A DNA stretch of 64,000 bases, taken from NCBI RefSeq assembly GCF_003151255.1, contig NZ_CP029481.1, forward strand, positions 1,054,001 to 1,118,000. Reading direction: 5' to 3'. The notes below the pieces were generated by a model, which worked only from the letters and a program-made list of their open reading frames with translations, ran no database searches and was not told where the DNA came from. The translations under genes were made by a program, and so were the position numbers. Shown piece after piece: positions 18,165-26,766 of the stretch. The stretch comes from Microvirga sp. 17 mud 1-3 (GTDB lineage: Bacteria; Pseudomonadota; Alphaproteobacteria; Rhizobiales; Beijerinckiaceae). Each line of letters begins with the position of its first letter. The first letter of the stretch is position 1.

Positions 18165-19010
18165 TCAGCCCTTCGGCGAGATGTCGATCTTGAACCACTT
18201 CTCGGAGAGCTTCTTCACGGTGCCGTCCTTTACGGCGCTCTGGATCGCATCGTTGAAGGACTTCTTCAGCTCGTCGTCGCCCTTGCGCAGGCCGACGCCG
18301 ACGCCCGCGCCGAGAATGCCGCCGGAGATGGACGGGCCGACGAGAACGTAATCCTTGAATTCGGGCTTCTCGAGAGTACCCAGGATCGCCGTCGCATCGG
18401 CCAGAACCGCATCGATACGGCCAGCCGCGAGGTCGAGATCGTGGGCCTCGGTGGTCTTGTATTCGCGGATTTCAGCCGTGCCCTTGAGGTACTTGTCGGC
18501 GAAGTTCGCATGAATGGTCGAGCCCTGGACGCCGATGGTCTTGCCCTTGATGACCGGCTTCACGGCGTCGATCGCCTTCTCGGCCGCTTCCTTCTGCGTG
18601 GCGAGATTATAAGCCTGGCCGGTGCCGGGCATCTTGGCCAGCGGAGAGGACTTCTCCACCAGGAAGCCGTTCGGGCCCGCCGCGTAGGGGCCGGCGAAAT
18701 CGATCACCTTCTGGCGCTCGTCGGTGATGCTCATGCCCGCCATGATGGCGTCGTACTTCTTGGCGTTCAGCGCCGGAATGATGCCATCCCAATCCTGGGC
18801 CACGATTTCGCACTTCACCTTCATGCGCGCGCACAGGTCGTTGGCGAGATCGACCTCGAACCCTTCGAGCTTGCCGCCGGCGCCGGTGAAGTTCCACGGG
18901 GCGTAGGCGCCCTCGGTGGCGATCTTCACGGTCTTCTCCTGCGCGGCTGTGCCGCTCACCGCAAGGGCGGTGCCGAGGATGGCCAGGCTGACTGTCTTCA
19001 AGACCTTCAT
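18165..19010 (-). CDS. Amino-acid ABC transporter substrate-binding protein 2 (tandem paralogue)
   Basis: A second family-3 binding protein of identical length (281 aa). Signal peptide ends SGTAAQ-EKTV; then the same GAYAPWNFTGAGG pocket, YDAIMAGMSITDERQ, GVQGSTIHANF and VDAVLADATAI. Pocket residues after the hinge differ from paralogue 1 (for example FAGPYAAGPNG against FTRPYASGLHG), so the two probably bind different ligands while using the same membrane complex. The ATG at 19010 (MKVLKTVSLAI) starts the signal peptide. It has its own terminator, so it is a separate transcription unit and can be regulated independently. Confidence 0.92.
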   Translation of the reverse strand: MKVLKTVSLAILGTALAVSGTAAQEKTVKIATEGAYAPWNFTGAGGKLEGFEVDLANDLCARMKVKCEIVAQDWDGIIPALNAKKYDAIMAGMSITDERQKVIDFAGPYAAGPNGFLVEKSSPLAKMPGTGQAYNLATQKEAAEKAIDAVKPVIKGKTIGVQGSTIHANFADKYLKGTAEIREYKTTEAHDLDLAAGRIDAVLADATAILGTLEKPEFKDYVLVGPSISGGILGAGVGVGLRKGDDELKKSFNDAIQSAVKDGTVKKLSEKWFKIDISPKG

Positions 19011-19153
19011 TTGTGTTCCCTTGATTCTATGGCTCGGATTGAAACGAGCCTTGCTTCTTGCGATCCGGGACCGCAACCGTCACGGAGTAACGGCCAAACG
19101 CATCAAAAAGGCAAGACACCTTCTCGTAGCATCGCGGCAGGGCGCTCGGCCGG

Positions 19154-19852
19154 TCAGACCACCTTGAGCCGGATCTCGCCCAGGCCCTCGATGGCACCGG
19201 TCAGGGTCTGACCTTTCGTCACCGCTCCGACCCCGTCCGGGGTGCCGGAGAAGATGACGTCGCCGGGCGCGAGCTCGAAATAGGCTGAGAGATAGGCGAT
19301 CTGCTCGGCGACCGACCAGATCATGTCGGAGAGGTCCGCCTTCTGCTTCACCGTTCCGTCGACCGCGAGGGAGATCGTGCCTTTTGCCGGATGGCCGGCC
19401 CGGGAGGCCGGGACGAGGGGGCCGACGGGCCCGGACAGGTCGGCTGCCTTGCCGAGCTCCCAGGGGCGGCGGAGCTGCTTGGCCTCGTCCTGGAGGTCCC
19501 GGCGGGTCATGTCGAGGCCGACCGCATAGCCGTAGACATGGTCGAGGGCCTTCTCCACCGGGATGTCGCGGCCGCCTTTAGCGAGGGCCACCACCATCTC
19601 GATCTCGAAATGATAGTTCGCGGTCTTGGGCGGATAGGGATGGTCCACGACAGTGCCGCCCGGGACAGGCTGGAGCGCATCGGCGGGCTTCATGAAGAAG
19701 AAGGGCGGCTCGCGGGTCGGGTCGCCGCCCATCTCGCGGGCATGGGCCGCATAGTTGCGACCGACGCAATAGACCCGGCGCACGGGGAAGAGGTCGCTCG
19801 AATCCGCAATCGGAAGGGCAGGGACGGTCGGGGCAGGAATCACATAGGCCAT
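19154..19852 (-). CDS. Fumarylacetoacetate hydrolase family protein
   Basis: A 232-aa FAH-family enzyme (fumarylpyruvate hydrolase/acylpyruvase type). Signatures are VYCVGRNYAAHAREMGGD near residue 25, FFMKPADALQP near 46, YHFEIEMVVALAKGGRDI with the metal-binding Glu pair, and DVIFSGTPDGVGAV near the end. The start at 19852 gives the usual N-terminus length; its ribosome site is poor, and the longer reading to 20017 is not protein-like. It is divergent from the FAD-linked dehydrogenase gene, so aromatic or sugar-acid catabolism is possible. Confidence 0.9.
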   Translation of the reverse strand: MAYVIPAPTVPALPIADSSDLFPVRRVYCVGRNYAAHAREMGGDPTREPPFFFMKPADALQPVPGGTVVDHPYPPKTANYHFEIEMVVALAKGGRDIPVEKALDHVYGYAVGLDMTRRDLQDEAKQLRRPWELGKAADLSGPVGPLVPASRAGHPAKGTISLAVDGTVKQKADLSDMIWSVAEQIAYLSAYFELAPGDVIFSGTPDGVGAVTKGQTLTGAIEGLGEIRLKVV

Positions 19853-19982
19853 GGGAGGTCCGGCAAAGGGTGGGACGGGATCGGCTGCGGCCTTCCTGTG
19901 GGAGAGGCCGGTTGTTTCCTTACCTCCACCTTGCCCTCGACGCCACAAGACGCAATGACTATGCGCCACCCATGGAGCAGGA

Positions 19983-21452
19983 ATGGCCATCGCAGCATCC
20001 GCGCACAGGACTCTCATCGATACCTTGACGGAACGGCTCGGCGCCGCCGCGGTCCTGACCGAGGCGGCCGATCTCGAACCGGCTTTGGTCGAGACGCGAG
20101 GGCTCTATCGCGGACAGGCCCTGGCCCTGGTCCGCCCGAAGGACCAGGACGAGGTCGCGTTCACGATGCAGGAATGCGCCCGGGCCGGCGTTCCGGTGGT
20201 ACCCCAGGGCGGCAATACGGGCCTTGTCGGCGGCGGGGTCCCACAGGGAGGGATCGTCCTGTCCCTGGCCCGCCTCGACCGGATCCGCCATCTCGACCCG
20301 GTCAACGCCACCATCACGGTGGAGGCCGGATGCATCCTGAAGGCCGTGCAGGATGCGGCCGATGCGGCCGGCCACCTCTTCCCCCTGTCGCTCGCCTCGG
20401 AAGGCTCCTGCCGGATCGGCGGCAATCTCGCGACCAATGCGGGCGGCACCGCGGTGCTACGCTACGGCAATACCCGGGAGCTGACCCTCGGCCTGGAGGT
20501 GGTGCTGGCGGACGGGCGCATCTGGAACGGGCTGAAAGGGCTGCGCAAGGACAATACAGGCTACGACCTGAAGGACCTGTTCATCGGCTCAGAAGGAACG
20601 CTCGGCATCATCACGGCCGCCGTCCTGAAGCTCTTCCCGAAGCCGCAGGTCCGGGTCACGGCCTTCGTGGGCTGCGCCTCGCCCGGGCAGGCGCTCGAAC
20701 TCTTCAATCGGCTGCGGGAAGCGGCGGGCGACCAGCTCACGGCGTTCGAATACATCCCCGATTTCGGGCTCGAGATCGTGCTTCGCCATCGTCCCGGCGC
20801 CGTGCGGCCCTTGAGCGGACGGCACGCCTCCTATGCGCTGATCGAGCTGTCCTCGCCGCAAAGAGATGCGGACCTGCAGGGACGGCTCGAGGCGATCCTC
20901 GGCCAGGCCTTGGAAGACGGCCTCGTGGAGGATGCGACGCTCGGCGCGAGCGAGGCCCAAAGCCTTGCCCTGTGGCATCTGCGGGAGAGCCTCTCCGAGG
21001 TGCAGAGGCTCGAAGGCGGCTCCATCAAGCACGACATCGCCGTGCCGGTGTCCCGGGTGGCCGAGTTCATCGAGACGGCGTCCAGGGCCTGCGAGGCCGC
21101 CATGCCGGGGATCCGCGTCTGCGCCTTCGGCCATTTCGGCGACGGGAACATCCACTTCAACCTGTCCCAGCCGGTCGGCATGGACAAGGGCGCTTTCCTG
21201 GCCGAGTGGGAGCGGTTCAACCGGATCGTTCACGACATCGTCCATGCCATGGACGGGTCTATCGCGGCGGAACATGGGGTCGGGCTCGTGAAGCGCGATG
21301 AGCTTCCGCTCTACAAGGATCCCGTGGGCCTCGACCTCATGCGCGCGCTCAAGCGCACCCTGGATCCTCACAACCTGCTCAATCCCGGCAAGGTCCTCGA
21401 TCTCGGAGACCCGGCCGCTCCTGCCATCGCGAGACCGACGGAAAGCCCATGA
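19983..21452 (+). CDS. FAD-linked D-2-hydroxyacid dehydrogenase (GlcD/D-2-hydroxyglutarate dehydrogenase-like)
   Basis: A 489-aa flavoenzyme of the VAO/PCMH superfamily. The FAD_binding_4 domain has VPQGGNTGLVGGGVPQGG (about 68-85), SLASEGSCRIGGNLATNAGG and GYDLKDLFIGSEGTLG. The C-terminal FAD-oxidase_C domain has FGHFGDGNIHFNLSQP, with the His residues that bind metal in D-2-hydroxyglutarate and D-lactate dehydrogenases, and GSIAAEHGVGLVKRDEL. Electrons probably go to an electron-transfer flavoprotein or quinone. It overlaps the downstream sugar kinase gene by 4 bp (ATGA). Candidate substrates are D-2-hydroxyglutarate, D-lactate or an aldonate. Confidence 0.9.
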   Translation: MAIAASAHRTLIDTLTERLGAAAVLTEAADLEPALVETRGLYRGQALALVRPKDQDEVAFTMQECARAGVPVVPQGGNTGLVGGGVPQGGIVLSLARLDRIRHLDPVNATITVEAGCILKAVQDAADAAGHLFPLSLASEGSCRIGGNLATNAGGTAVLRYGNTRELTLGLEVVLADGRIWNGLKGLRKDNTGYDLKDLFIGSEGTLGIITAAVLKLFPKPQVRVTAFVGCASPGQALELFNRLREAAGDQLTAFEYIPDFGLEIVLRHRPGAVRPLSGRHASYALIELSSPQRDADLQGRLEAILGQALEDGLVEDATLGASEAQSLALWHLRESLSEVQRLEGGSIKHDIAVPVSRVAEFIETASRACEAAMPGIRVCAFGHFGDGNIHFNLSQPVGMDKGAFLAEWERFNRIVHDIVHAMDGSIAAEHGVGLVKRDELPLYKDPVGLDLMRALKRTLDPHNLLNPGKVLDLGDPAAPAIARPTESP

Positions 21453-22375
21453 AGACCATCGACATCCTGGCCATCGGCGAGCCGCTGATGGAATTCGCCG
21501 AAGTGCGACGCGGAGAGGAGCGCCTCTACCTGCCGGGTTTCGGCGGGGACGTGTCCAACGCGGCGGTGGCGGCCGCGCGCCAGGGCGCAAAGGCCGCCAT
21601 CTTCACGGCTCTGGGCGACGACGCGTTCGGACGGGATTTTCTCGCCCTGTGGGACCTGGAGGGCATCGACCGCTCCTCCGTCTTGGTGCGCCAGGATGGC
21701 AGGACGGGGGTCTACTTCATCAGCTATGGCGAGGAGGGGCACGTTTTCTCCTATGCGCGCGCCGGATCGGCCGCAAGCCTCGTCCATGAAGGGGAATTGC
21801 CGCTGGAGCAGATCGCGGCCGCCCGCGTCCTCCATGCGTCAGGCATCAGCCAGGCGATTTCATCCGACTGCGCCGATGCGGTCTTCGCGGCCATCCGGCA
21901 TGCGAAGGCGAATGGGACCGTCGTCAGCTACGACACCAACCTGCGCCTGCGCCTCTGGCCTCTCGACCGGGCGAGGGCCGTGATTCATGGGGCCGTGGCG
22001 CTCTCGGATATTGCGCTGCCGGGTCTCGACGATGCACGCCAGCTGACGGGGCTCGACCGGCCGGAGGAGGTCTGCGACTTCTATCTCGCGCTCGGTTGCC
22101 GGATCGTCGCCCTGACCATGGGGAAAGTCGGGACCATGGTGGCGACGCCGGAGTGCCGCGAGGTCATTCCGGCCCGTCCCGTCGCGGCCGTGGATGCGAC
22201 AGGAGCCGGAGACACATTCGACGGAGCCTTTCTGGCCGAGTGGCTCGTGCATGGCGATGCCTTCAAGGCCGCTTCCTATGCCAACGCGGCGGCTGCCCTC
22301 TCGACCCTGGGCCAGGGGGCGGTCGGTCCCATGCCAACGCGGCAGGCCGTCGAGGCCTTTCTGCGCGCCGCATGA
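21449..22375 (+). CDS. PfkB family sugar kinase, 2-keto-3-deoxygluconate kinase-like
   Basis: A ribokinase-family kinase of 308 aa. N-terminal signature is GGDVSNAAVAAARQGAKAA near residue 31. SYDTNLRLRLWPLDRAR near 153 matches the FDPNLRxxLW pattern typical of KDG kinases. The C-terminal PfkB signature VDATGAGDTFDGAF holds the catalytic Asp (about residue 256). Expected reaction is ATP-dependent phosphorylation of 2-keto-3-deoxygluconate or a related keto-sugar. Coupling by a 4-bp overlap to the 2-hydroxyacid dehydrogenase suggests a shared sugar-acid pathway; no KDPG aldolase is nearby. Confidence 0.87.
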   Translation: MKTIDILAIGEPLMEFAEVRRGEERLYLPGFGGDVSNAAVAAARQGAKAAIFTALGDDAFGRDFLALWDLEGIDRSSVLVRQDGRTGVYFISYGEEGHVFSYARAGSAASLVHEGELPLEQIAAARVLHASGISQAISSDCADAVFAAIRHAKANGTVVSYDTNLRLRLWPLDRARAVIHGAVALSDIALPGLDDARQLTGLDRPEEVCDFYLALGCRIVALTMGKVGTMVATPECREVIPARPVAAVDATGAGDTFDGAFLAEWLVHGDAFKAASYANAAAALSTLGQGAVGPMPTRQAVEAFLRAA

Positions 22376-22402
22376 AAACGGCGGGCCGCCAGGGGCCCGC
22401 CG
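22375..22402 (-). terminator. Intrinsic terminator of the DUF4142 gene
   Basis: 9-bp perfect stem (22379-22387 and 22394-22402) followed on the minus strand by TTTT. It lies between convergent genes and may stop both transcripts. Confidence 0.75.
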
Positions 22403-22426
22403 CTCAACTCAGAACCGGATTTCCGC

Positions 22427-23230
22427 TCAGCGTGCGCCCGGCAGGCGACGCGCGTTGGTCAGGTGATGCTCCAGGTGGGGGATGACCGAGCGCGCATAGG
22501 TCACGAGCGCCGGATCCGTGCCGGTCTGGGCATATTGCTCGTAGAGCGCGAGGGTCTCCTGGTGAGCGGCGCGCTGATAGCGGCCATAGAGACGGTCGAA
22601 TTGCGGACCCGTGGTGGACGCGAGCTGGTTCAGCATCTGGGTCTTTTCGGCATCGAGCTGGACCGGCAGGCGGATCGGAGCCGCCGCGACCGAGCCGGTC
22701 GCCTGGATATCCGCCGCACGGCCTGCTGCCCCACCGGTCGTCGCGCCGACACCTGCGCCCACGGCGGCGCCCACCGGGCCGCCGACCAGCGCGCCGACAC
22801 CGGCACCTGCCAGGCCGCCACTGACCGCACCGGCTCCCGTCCCGCCGCTCGGGGCGGACGCAACCGCGCCGGTCGTGGCGCCGACACCGGCACCGACCGC
22901 GGCGCCCACCGGTCCGCCGACCAGGGCGCCGATGCCAGCACCCGCCAGGGTGCCGCCAACCGTCCCGCCCAGCCATTCGCCGCTGGCCGAATAGACCGCC
23001 TGGCCGCCGTTGAGGGCCTGGCTCGTCTGGCCATGGTCGGTGATCATGTTCTGGGCGAAGGTGCGGACCCGCGGATTGCGGGAGCGCTCAAGAGCCAGCC
23101 GGCTCGCGGCGATCTCGAAGGCATCGGCCTGGGTCGCCATGGCGCGGAAGGTACGGCCGTCCATCGACTGCGCGAAGGCAGGCGCGGAGGCAGTCGTCAG
23201 CAAAGCTGCAAGAACAACGTATTTCTTCAT
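22427..23230 (-). CDS. Exported DUF4142 protein interrupted by two glycine-zipper repeats
   Basis: 267 aa with signal peptide [23 protein letters not shown]4142 is a four-helix, ferritin-like fold. Here its first half lies at about 24-75 ([33 protein letters not shown]) and its second half at about 190-262 ([48 protein letters not shown]). Between them sit about 100 small residues containing two copies of [21 protein letters not shown] (95-121 and 140-166), a glycine-zipper pattern seen in outer-membrane and 17-kDa-antigen-like proteins. In DNA the copies are 81 bp each (22868-22948, 22733-22813) with a 135-bp period. AGGAG precedes the ATG. Location is probably periplasm or membrane; function unknown. 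Confidence 0.88.
   Translation of the reverse strand: MKKYVVLAALLTTASAPAFAQSMDGRTFRAMATQADAFEIAASRLALERSRNPRVRTFAQNMITDHGQTSQALNGGQAVYSASGEWLGGTVGGTLAGAGIGALVGGPVGAAVGAGVGATTGAVASAPSGGTGAGAVSGGLAGAGVGALVGGPVGAAVGAGVGATTGGAAGRAADIQATGSVAAAPIRLPVQLDAEKTQMLNQLASTTGPQFDRLYGRYQRAAHQETLALYEQYAQTGTDPALVTYARSVIPHLEHHLTNARRLPGAR
22733..22948. repeat. In-frame tandem duplication encoding the glycine zippers
   Basis: Two 81-bp direct repeats (22733-22813 and 22868-22948) separated by 54 bp within the DUF4142 gene. They are highly similar but not identical in DNA, so the duplication is not very recent. Confidence 0.85.
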
Positions 23231-23484
23231 AAGCTGAGCTCCTGATTGGGAACGCAGAACACCCTTGCAAGACCTGTCGGCCTGCAGAAAATTACTGGTG
23301 GCTGCTGCAGTCGGACAACGATGTAGTGTCCATGGGGTTCCGGCCCCGTTTCTCAATCCTGGCCATTTCTTCCCAATACTGTGAAGCTTGCGGCCATCGT
23401 GCCGGAATTTGCTTCGGGCCGGACAACGGGGGTGCGGCGGCCGCCTCGATAGGATATGAGCGCACGTCCGGTTCCGAGATCATC

Positions 23485-24558
23485 GTGTCGAAGCTCGTCC
23501 ACATCCAGGTCCTGAGGGCCCTCGCGGCCCTGTCGGTCGCCTTCCTCCACGCGCAGCACGATGCGGTGGGGCTGGCCGCGCGCACGGGATGGAGCTTCCC
23601 GAATCTCGATGGGTTTCCGTGGATGGCCGGGGTCGACGTCTTCTTCGTGATCTCCGGCTTCATCATGGTCTATGCGTCGCGCCCGCTTTTCGGCCGGGAC
23701 GGGGTCCGGGGCACGTTCCTGGTCCGGCGCCTGCTGCGCATCGTCCCGCTCTACTGGGCCGTTACGACCCTTTATCTCGCCGTCGCGCTCGTCGCGCCGG
23801 CTTTGCTCAACAGCGAGAACATCGCCGCCTGGCAGGTGCTGGCCTCCTACCTGTTCATTCCGTTCGAGCGCCCGGACGAGACTGTCCAGCCACTCTATTC
23901 CCTGGGCTGGACACTCAATTACGAGATGTTCTTCTACCTGCTCTTCGCCGGCGTGCTCGCTTGGCCGCGTGGACGGGCCGTGGGCCTGCTCGCCGCAGGG
24001 CTGGCGCTGCTCGTCCTTGTCGGGCGCCTTTTCGATCTACCTCAGCCCCTGGGGTTCTGGACGGACCCGATCCTGCTCGAATTCGCCTTCGGCCTTGGCC
24101 TCGGCCTGCTGCACGCAAAGGGCGTCAGGCTCGGCAGGGGGCTGCGCTGGGCTCTTGTGGCGGCGGCCCTCGGGCTTCTGGCCATGAACTTCATCGGCCT
24201 TCGCAGCAACCTCAACGAGATGCGGCCCCTGGCCTGGGGCGTCCCGGCGGCGTTCCTGGTGGCGGCCGCATCCCTGACCGCGACGGACCGGAAGCCGAGC
24301 CTTCTCACCCGGTTCGGCGAGATGACCGGCGATGCCTCCTACGCCATCTATCTCGTCCATCCCTTCGTGATCCGCGGGATGGGTGTCCTCCTGGCCCGGA
24401 CCCGGATCGATGCGGCGCTCGGCCCCTGGAGCTTCATCATCCTGGCGCTTGCCGCGACATTGGCGGTGAGCCTGCTGGTGCACCGTTTCTTCGAACGGCC
24501 GGTTACGAATTTCGTGCGGGCGCGGACCGGTTCGCCGAGAGCCGCACAGCCCGTTTGA
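23485..24558 (+). CDS. Acyltransferase 3 family membrane protein (OafA-like)
   Basis: A multi-spanning acyltransferase (357 aa) of the family that O-acetylates surface polysaccharides or membrane sugars. The N-terminus HIQVLRALAALSVAFLHAQH has the conserved Arg and catalytic His in the first helix. VDVFFVISGFIMVYAS and FLVRRLLRIVPLYW are the next family signatures, and SYAIYLVHPFVIRG near residue 290 is the late motif. About ten hydrophobic spans are visible. The GTG at 23485 is preferred because it starts directly before the first helix; the upstream frame to 23326 contains Cys/Gly-rich, unlikely sequence. No glycan cluster surrounds it. Confidence 0.85.
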   Translation: MSKLVHIQVLRALAALSVAFLHAQHDAVGLAARTGWSFPNLDGFPWMAGVDVFFVISGFIMVYASRPLFGRDGVRGTFLVRRLLRIVPLYWAVTTLYLAVALVAPALLNSENIAAWQVLASYLFIPFERPDETVQPLYSLGWTLNYEMFFYLLFAGVLAWPRGRAVGLLAAGLALLVLVGRLFDLPQPLGFWTDPILLEFAFGLGLGLLHAKGVRLGRGLRWALVAAALGLLAMNFIGLRSNLNEMRPLAWGVPAAFLVAAASLTATDRKPSLLTRFGEMTGDASYAIYLVHPFVIRGMGVLLARTRIDAALGPWSFIILALAATLAVSLLVHRFFERPVTNFVRARTGSPRAAQPV

Positions 24559-24576
24559 GCGCTGTCCGCCTTTCCT

Positions 24577-25491
24577 TCAGCGCACGCGACCCGGCTGCCG
24601 GATCTGGCCGAGGGACAGCATGCCCATGCCGCCGATGCTGCCGTCCGGCTTCAGGCCACGCAATTCCGCCGTGAGAAGGAAGCCGGTCTCGTCCCGATCG
24701 ATCGTGAAGAGGTGGTAGCCGGCTTTGTGAGTCAGCGTGCCGCTGCGGGCCGAAGCGGAGGGCGCACCGATGACCGGGACCGGGCCCCGAGGGCTAGGGA
24801 GATGCGCCAGCGATCCCACATGGTTGTGCCCGTGCAGCACGAGTTCCGCGCCCACGCGCCCGATCATGGCCTCGAAGGCGGCCGCATCGGTCAGGTTTCG
24901 GCCGGGCGATGCGCCGCCGCGGTGGGGTGGATGGTGGATCAGGACGATGCGGAAGCAGGACGGATCCTCTCCCAGCTTTCCAAGCACCTGTTCTGCGGCC
25001 TTCATCTGCTTCGAGCCGACGCGCCCGCTCGCCACGAAGGGCAGGGTCGGAATGGCTGAGGACAGGCCGACCAGCGCCACTGGTCCGTAGCGGCGCAGGA
25101 ACGGGAACACGCCCTCCCGTCCGTCGTCGCCGCGGGTCCAGGGAGCCACTTCCCGGAGAAGCCCTTCGAGGGCGCCCATCACATAGGCGTCGTGGTTGCC
25201 CGGCACGAAGCTCACGAACTGGGGCGAGCCGAGGCTTTCCAGGAAGATGCGCGACGTCGCCCATTCGCTCGGCAGGCCGATATTGCAGGTATCACCCGTG
25301 CAGGCGATGTGGTTCGGGGCCTGGGCGCGGATGTCGGCCACCAGGGCGCCCAGGAGCTCCATGTCGTGGGCGCCTGCGCGGCTGCGATGCCAGTTGTACC
25401 AGCCGGTGAGCCTCTTGCTCAGCAGCTGCCGGAGCTGGGGACGGGGGAGCGGCCCCACATGGGGGTCGGTCAGATGGGCGAGACGGAACAT
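24577..25491 (-). CDS. Calcineurin-like metallophosphoesterase (CpdA-like)
   Basis: A 304-aa dinuclear metal phosphoesterase. All motifs are present: LAHLTDPHVGP (DxH), CTGDTCNIG (GDxx), FVPGNHDAYV (GNHD), IVLIHHPPHRGG and LVLHGHNHVG (GHxH). Members include 3',5'-cAMP phosphodiesterases and broad nucleotide phosphatases; which applies here is unknown. No signal peptide or membrane span is evident. It converges on the acyltransferase gene with an 18-bp gap. Confidence 0.9.
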   Translation of the reverse strand: MFRLAHLTDPHVGPLPRPQLRQLLSKRLTGWYNWHRSRAGAHDMELLGALVADIRAQAPNHIACTGDTCNIGLPSEWATSRIFLESLGSPQFVSFVPGNHDAYVMGALEGLLREVAPWTRGDDGREGVFPFLRRYGPVALVGLSSAIPTLPFVASGRVGSKQMKAAEQVLGKLGEDPSCFRIVLIHHPPHRGGASPGRNLTDAAAFEAMIGRVGAELVLHGHNHVGSLAHLPSPRGPVPVIGAPSASARSGTLTHKAGYHLFTIDRDETGFLLTAELRGLKPDGSIGGMGMLSLGQIRQPGRVR

Positions 25492-25553
25492 GGCAGGACC
25501 TTACGGTTTCGAACGCCGCTCGCCAATCGGCCTCAAAGGTCTCTCCCGAGGCC

Positions 25554-26525
25554 TCAGGCGCTGCCGATGAAGATGCCGGCGAGCAGCACCAGGACGCCGC
25601 CGACGATGACCTGGAAGGCTGCGCGCAGGAACGGCGTGTCCATGTAGCGTGTGCGGATCCACGAAATGACGATGAGCTCCACGGCGACCACGAGGGCCGC
25701 GACCGTCGTCGCGAACATGAAGGCGTTGGGCCAGGAATCCGGCACCAGATAGGGCAGGGTGTGGCCGAGCCCGCCTACGGCGGTCATCAATCCGCAGATG
25801 AGGCCGCGCAGCCAGGGCGAGCCGCGGCCCGTAATCTGGCCGTCGTCCGAGAGCGCCTCGGTCAGGCCCATGCTGATGCCGGCGCCCACGGAGGCCGCGA
25901 GGCCCACCAGGAAGGTCTCCCAGTTGTTGCCGGTCGCGAAGGCGGCCGCGAAGAGGGGCGCGAGGGTCGAGACGGAACCGTCGATGAGGCCCGCGAGGCC
26001 CGGCTGAACGTATTGCAGGACCACGAGGCGCCGCTGCGCCTCCCGCTCGGCGGCCTCCGCGTTTTCCGTGAGATGGGCGGCATGAAGCTCGCTGGCCTTG
26101 CGCTCGTGCCCGCGTTCCACCTCGGCGAGCTTGGTGAACAGGGCGCGGACATTCACGTCGAGGGTCTGCTGGGCGGCCTTCTCGTAGAAATTCGCCGCCT
26201 GGAGCTCCATCACCTCCGCCTCGCGGCGCATCTTGTCCAGGTCGAGGCCCGGATTCCACCAGACGGCGCGGCGCTTCAGGAAGCCGCGCACGTCCTCCCG
26301 GCGGATCGGCGGCAGGTGCTCGCCGAAGCGGGTGCGATAGAAATCGTAGAGGGAATTGCGGTGCTGGCGCTCTTCGTCGGCCATGTCGTCGAAGATCTCG
26401 GCCGAGGAAGGAAAATCGGTGCGCAGCCGGTCGGCGAACGCCTGATAGATGCGGGAATCTTCTTCCTCGCTGGCGATCGCGAGGGCAATCACCTCGCGCT
26501 CGCTGAGTTCCGACAGCGCCTTCAT
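25554..26525 (-). CDS. mbfA: Membrane-bound ferritin MbfA (ferritin-like plus VIT1 domain)
   Basis: An iron exporter/detoxifying protein known from Agrobacterium and Bradyrhizobium. The 323-aa protein has an N-terminal ferritin-like domain with diiron ligand pairs in ASEEEDSRIYQAFAD (about 18-32), MADEERQHRNSLYDFY (about 48-63), EAEVMELQAANFYEKAA and LAEVERGHERKASEL. The C-terminal VIT1/CCC1-type domain (about 175-323) has three or more spans and the motif YVQPGLAGLIDGSVSTLAP. An Irr-box-like palindrome lies 15 bp upstream of the ATG, next to an AGGAG ribosome site. Expected physiology is iron export when iron or peroxide is high. Confidence 0.93.
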   Translation of the reverse strand: MKALSELSEREVIALAIASEEEDSRIYQAFADRLRTDFPSSAEIFDDMADEERQHRNSLYDFYRTRFGEHLPPIRREDVRGFLKRRAVWWNPGLDLDKMRREAEVMELQAANFYEKAAQQTLDVNVRALFTKLAEVERGHERKASELHAAHLTENAEAAEREAQRRLVVLQYVQPGLAGLIDGSVSTLAPLFAAAFATGNNWETFLVGLAASVGAGISMGLTEALSDDGQITGRGSPWLRGLICGLMTAVGGLGHTLPYLVPDSWPNAFMFATTVAALVVAVELIVISWIRTRYMDTPFLRAAFQVIVGGVLVLLAGIFIGSA

Positions 26526-26539
26526 CCGGAGATCTCCTG

Positions 26540-26556
26540 TTTGGAATTATTCTAAA
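26540..26556 (-). promoter_or_regulatory. Irr-box (iron control element)-like operator of mbfA
   Basis: TTTGGAA-TTA-TTCTAAA is a near-perfect inverted repeat, one pair off, matching the rhizobial ICE pattern TTTAGAA-N3-TTCTAAA. It ends 15 bp before the mbfA start codon, so a bound repressor would block elongation or cover the transcription start. In relatives, Irr represses mbfA under iron limitation. Confidence 0.8.
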
Positions 26557-26646
26557 CAGGATTCCTAGGACTCGCCAAGCCTCCGCAAAGGTCCTGGCAA
26601 AGTCCGCCTCGGGCGTTTATCGGATGTCGGGCAGAGCCCGCCAAGC

Positions 26647-26766
26647 TCAGTACTGGGCGCCGGGGATCAGGGCTGAGCGGATCGCGTGGTCCTGGAGGTC
26701 GAGATCCGGGGACCAGGAGAAGCGGGAAGAGCCGGAGAGGAGAGAGAGGATCAGGGAGACGAACAT
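26647..26766 (-). CDS. Possible small protein (39 aa), unsupported family
   Basis: Starts MFVSLILSLLSGSSRFSW and ends IRSALIPGAQY, with AGAAGG seven bases before the ATG. The first 12 residues are hydrophobic. It lies upstream of mbfA in the same direction. I know no homologue, and the ORF is short enough to be chance. Confidence 0.3.
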   Translation of the reverse strand: MFVSLILSLLSGSSRFSWSPDLDLQDHAIRSALIPGAQY

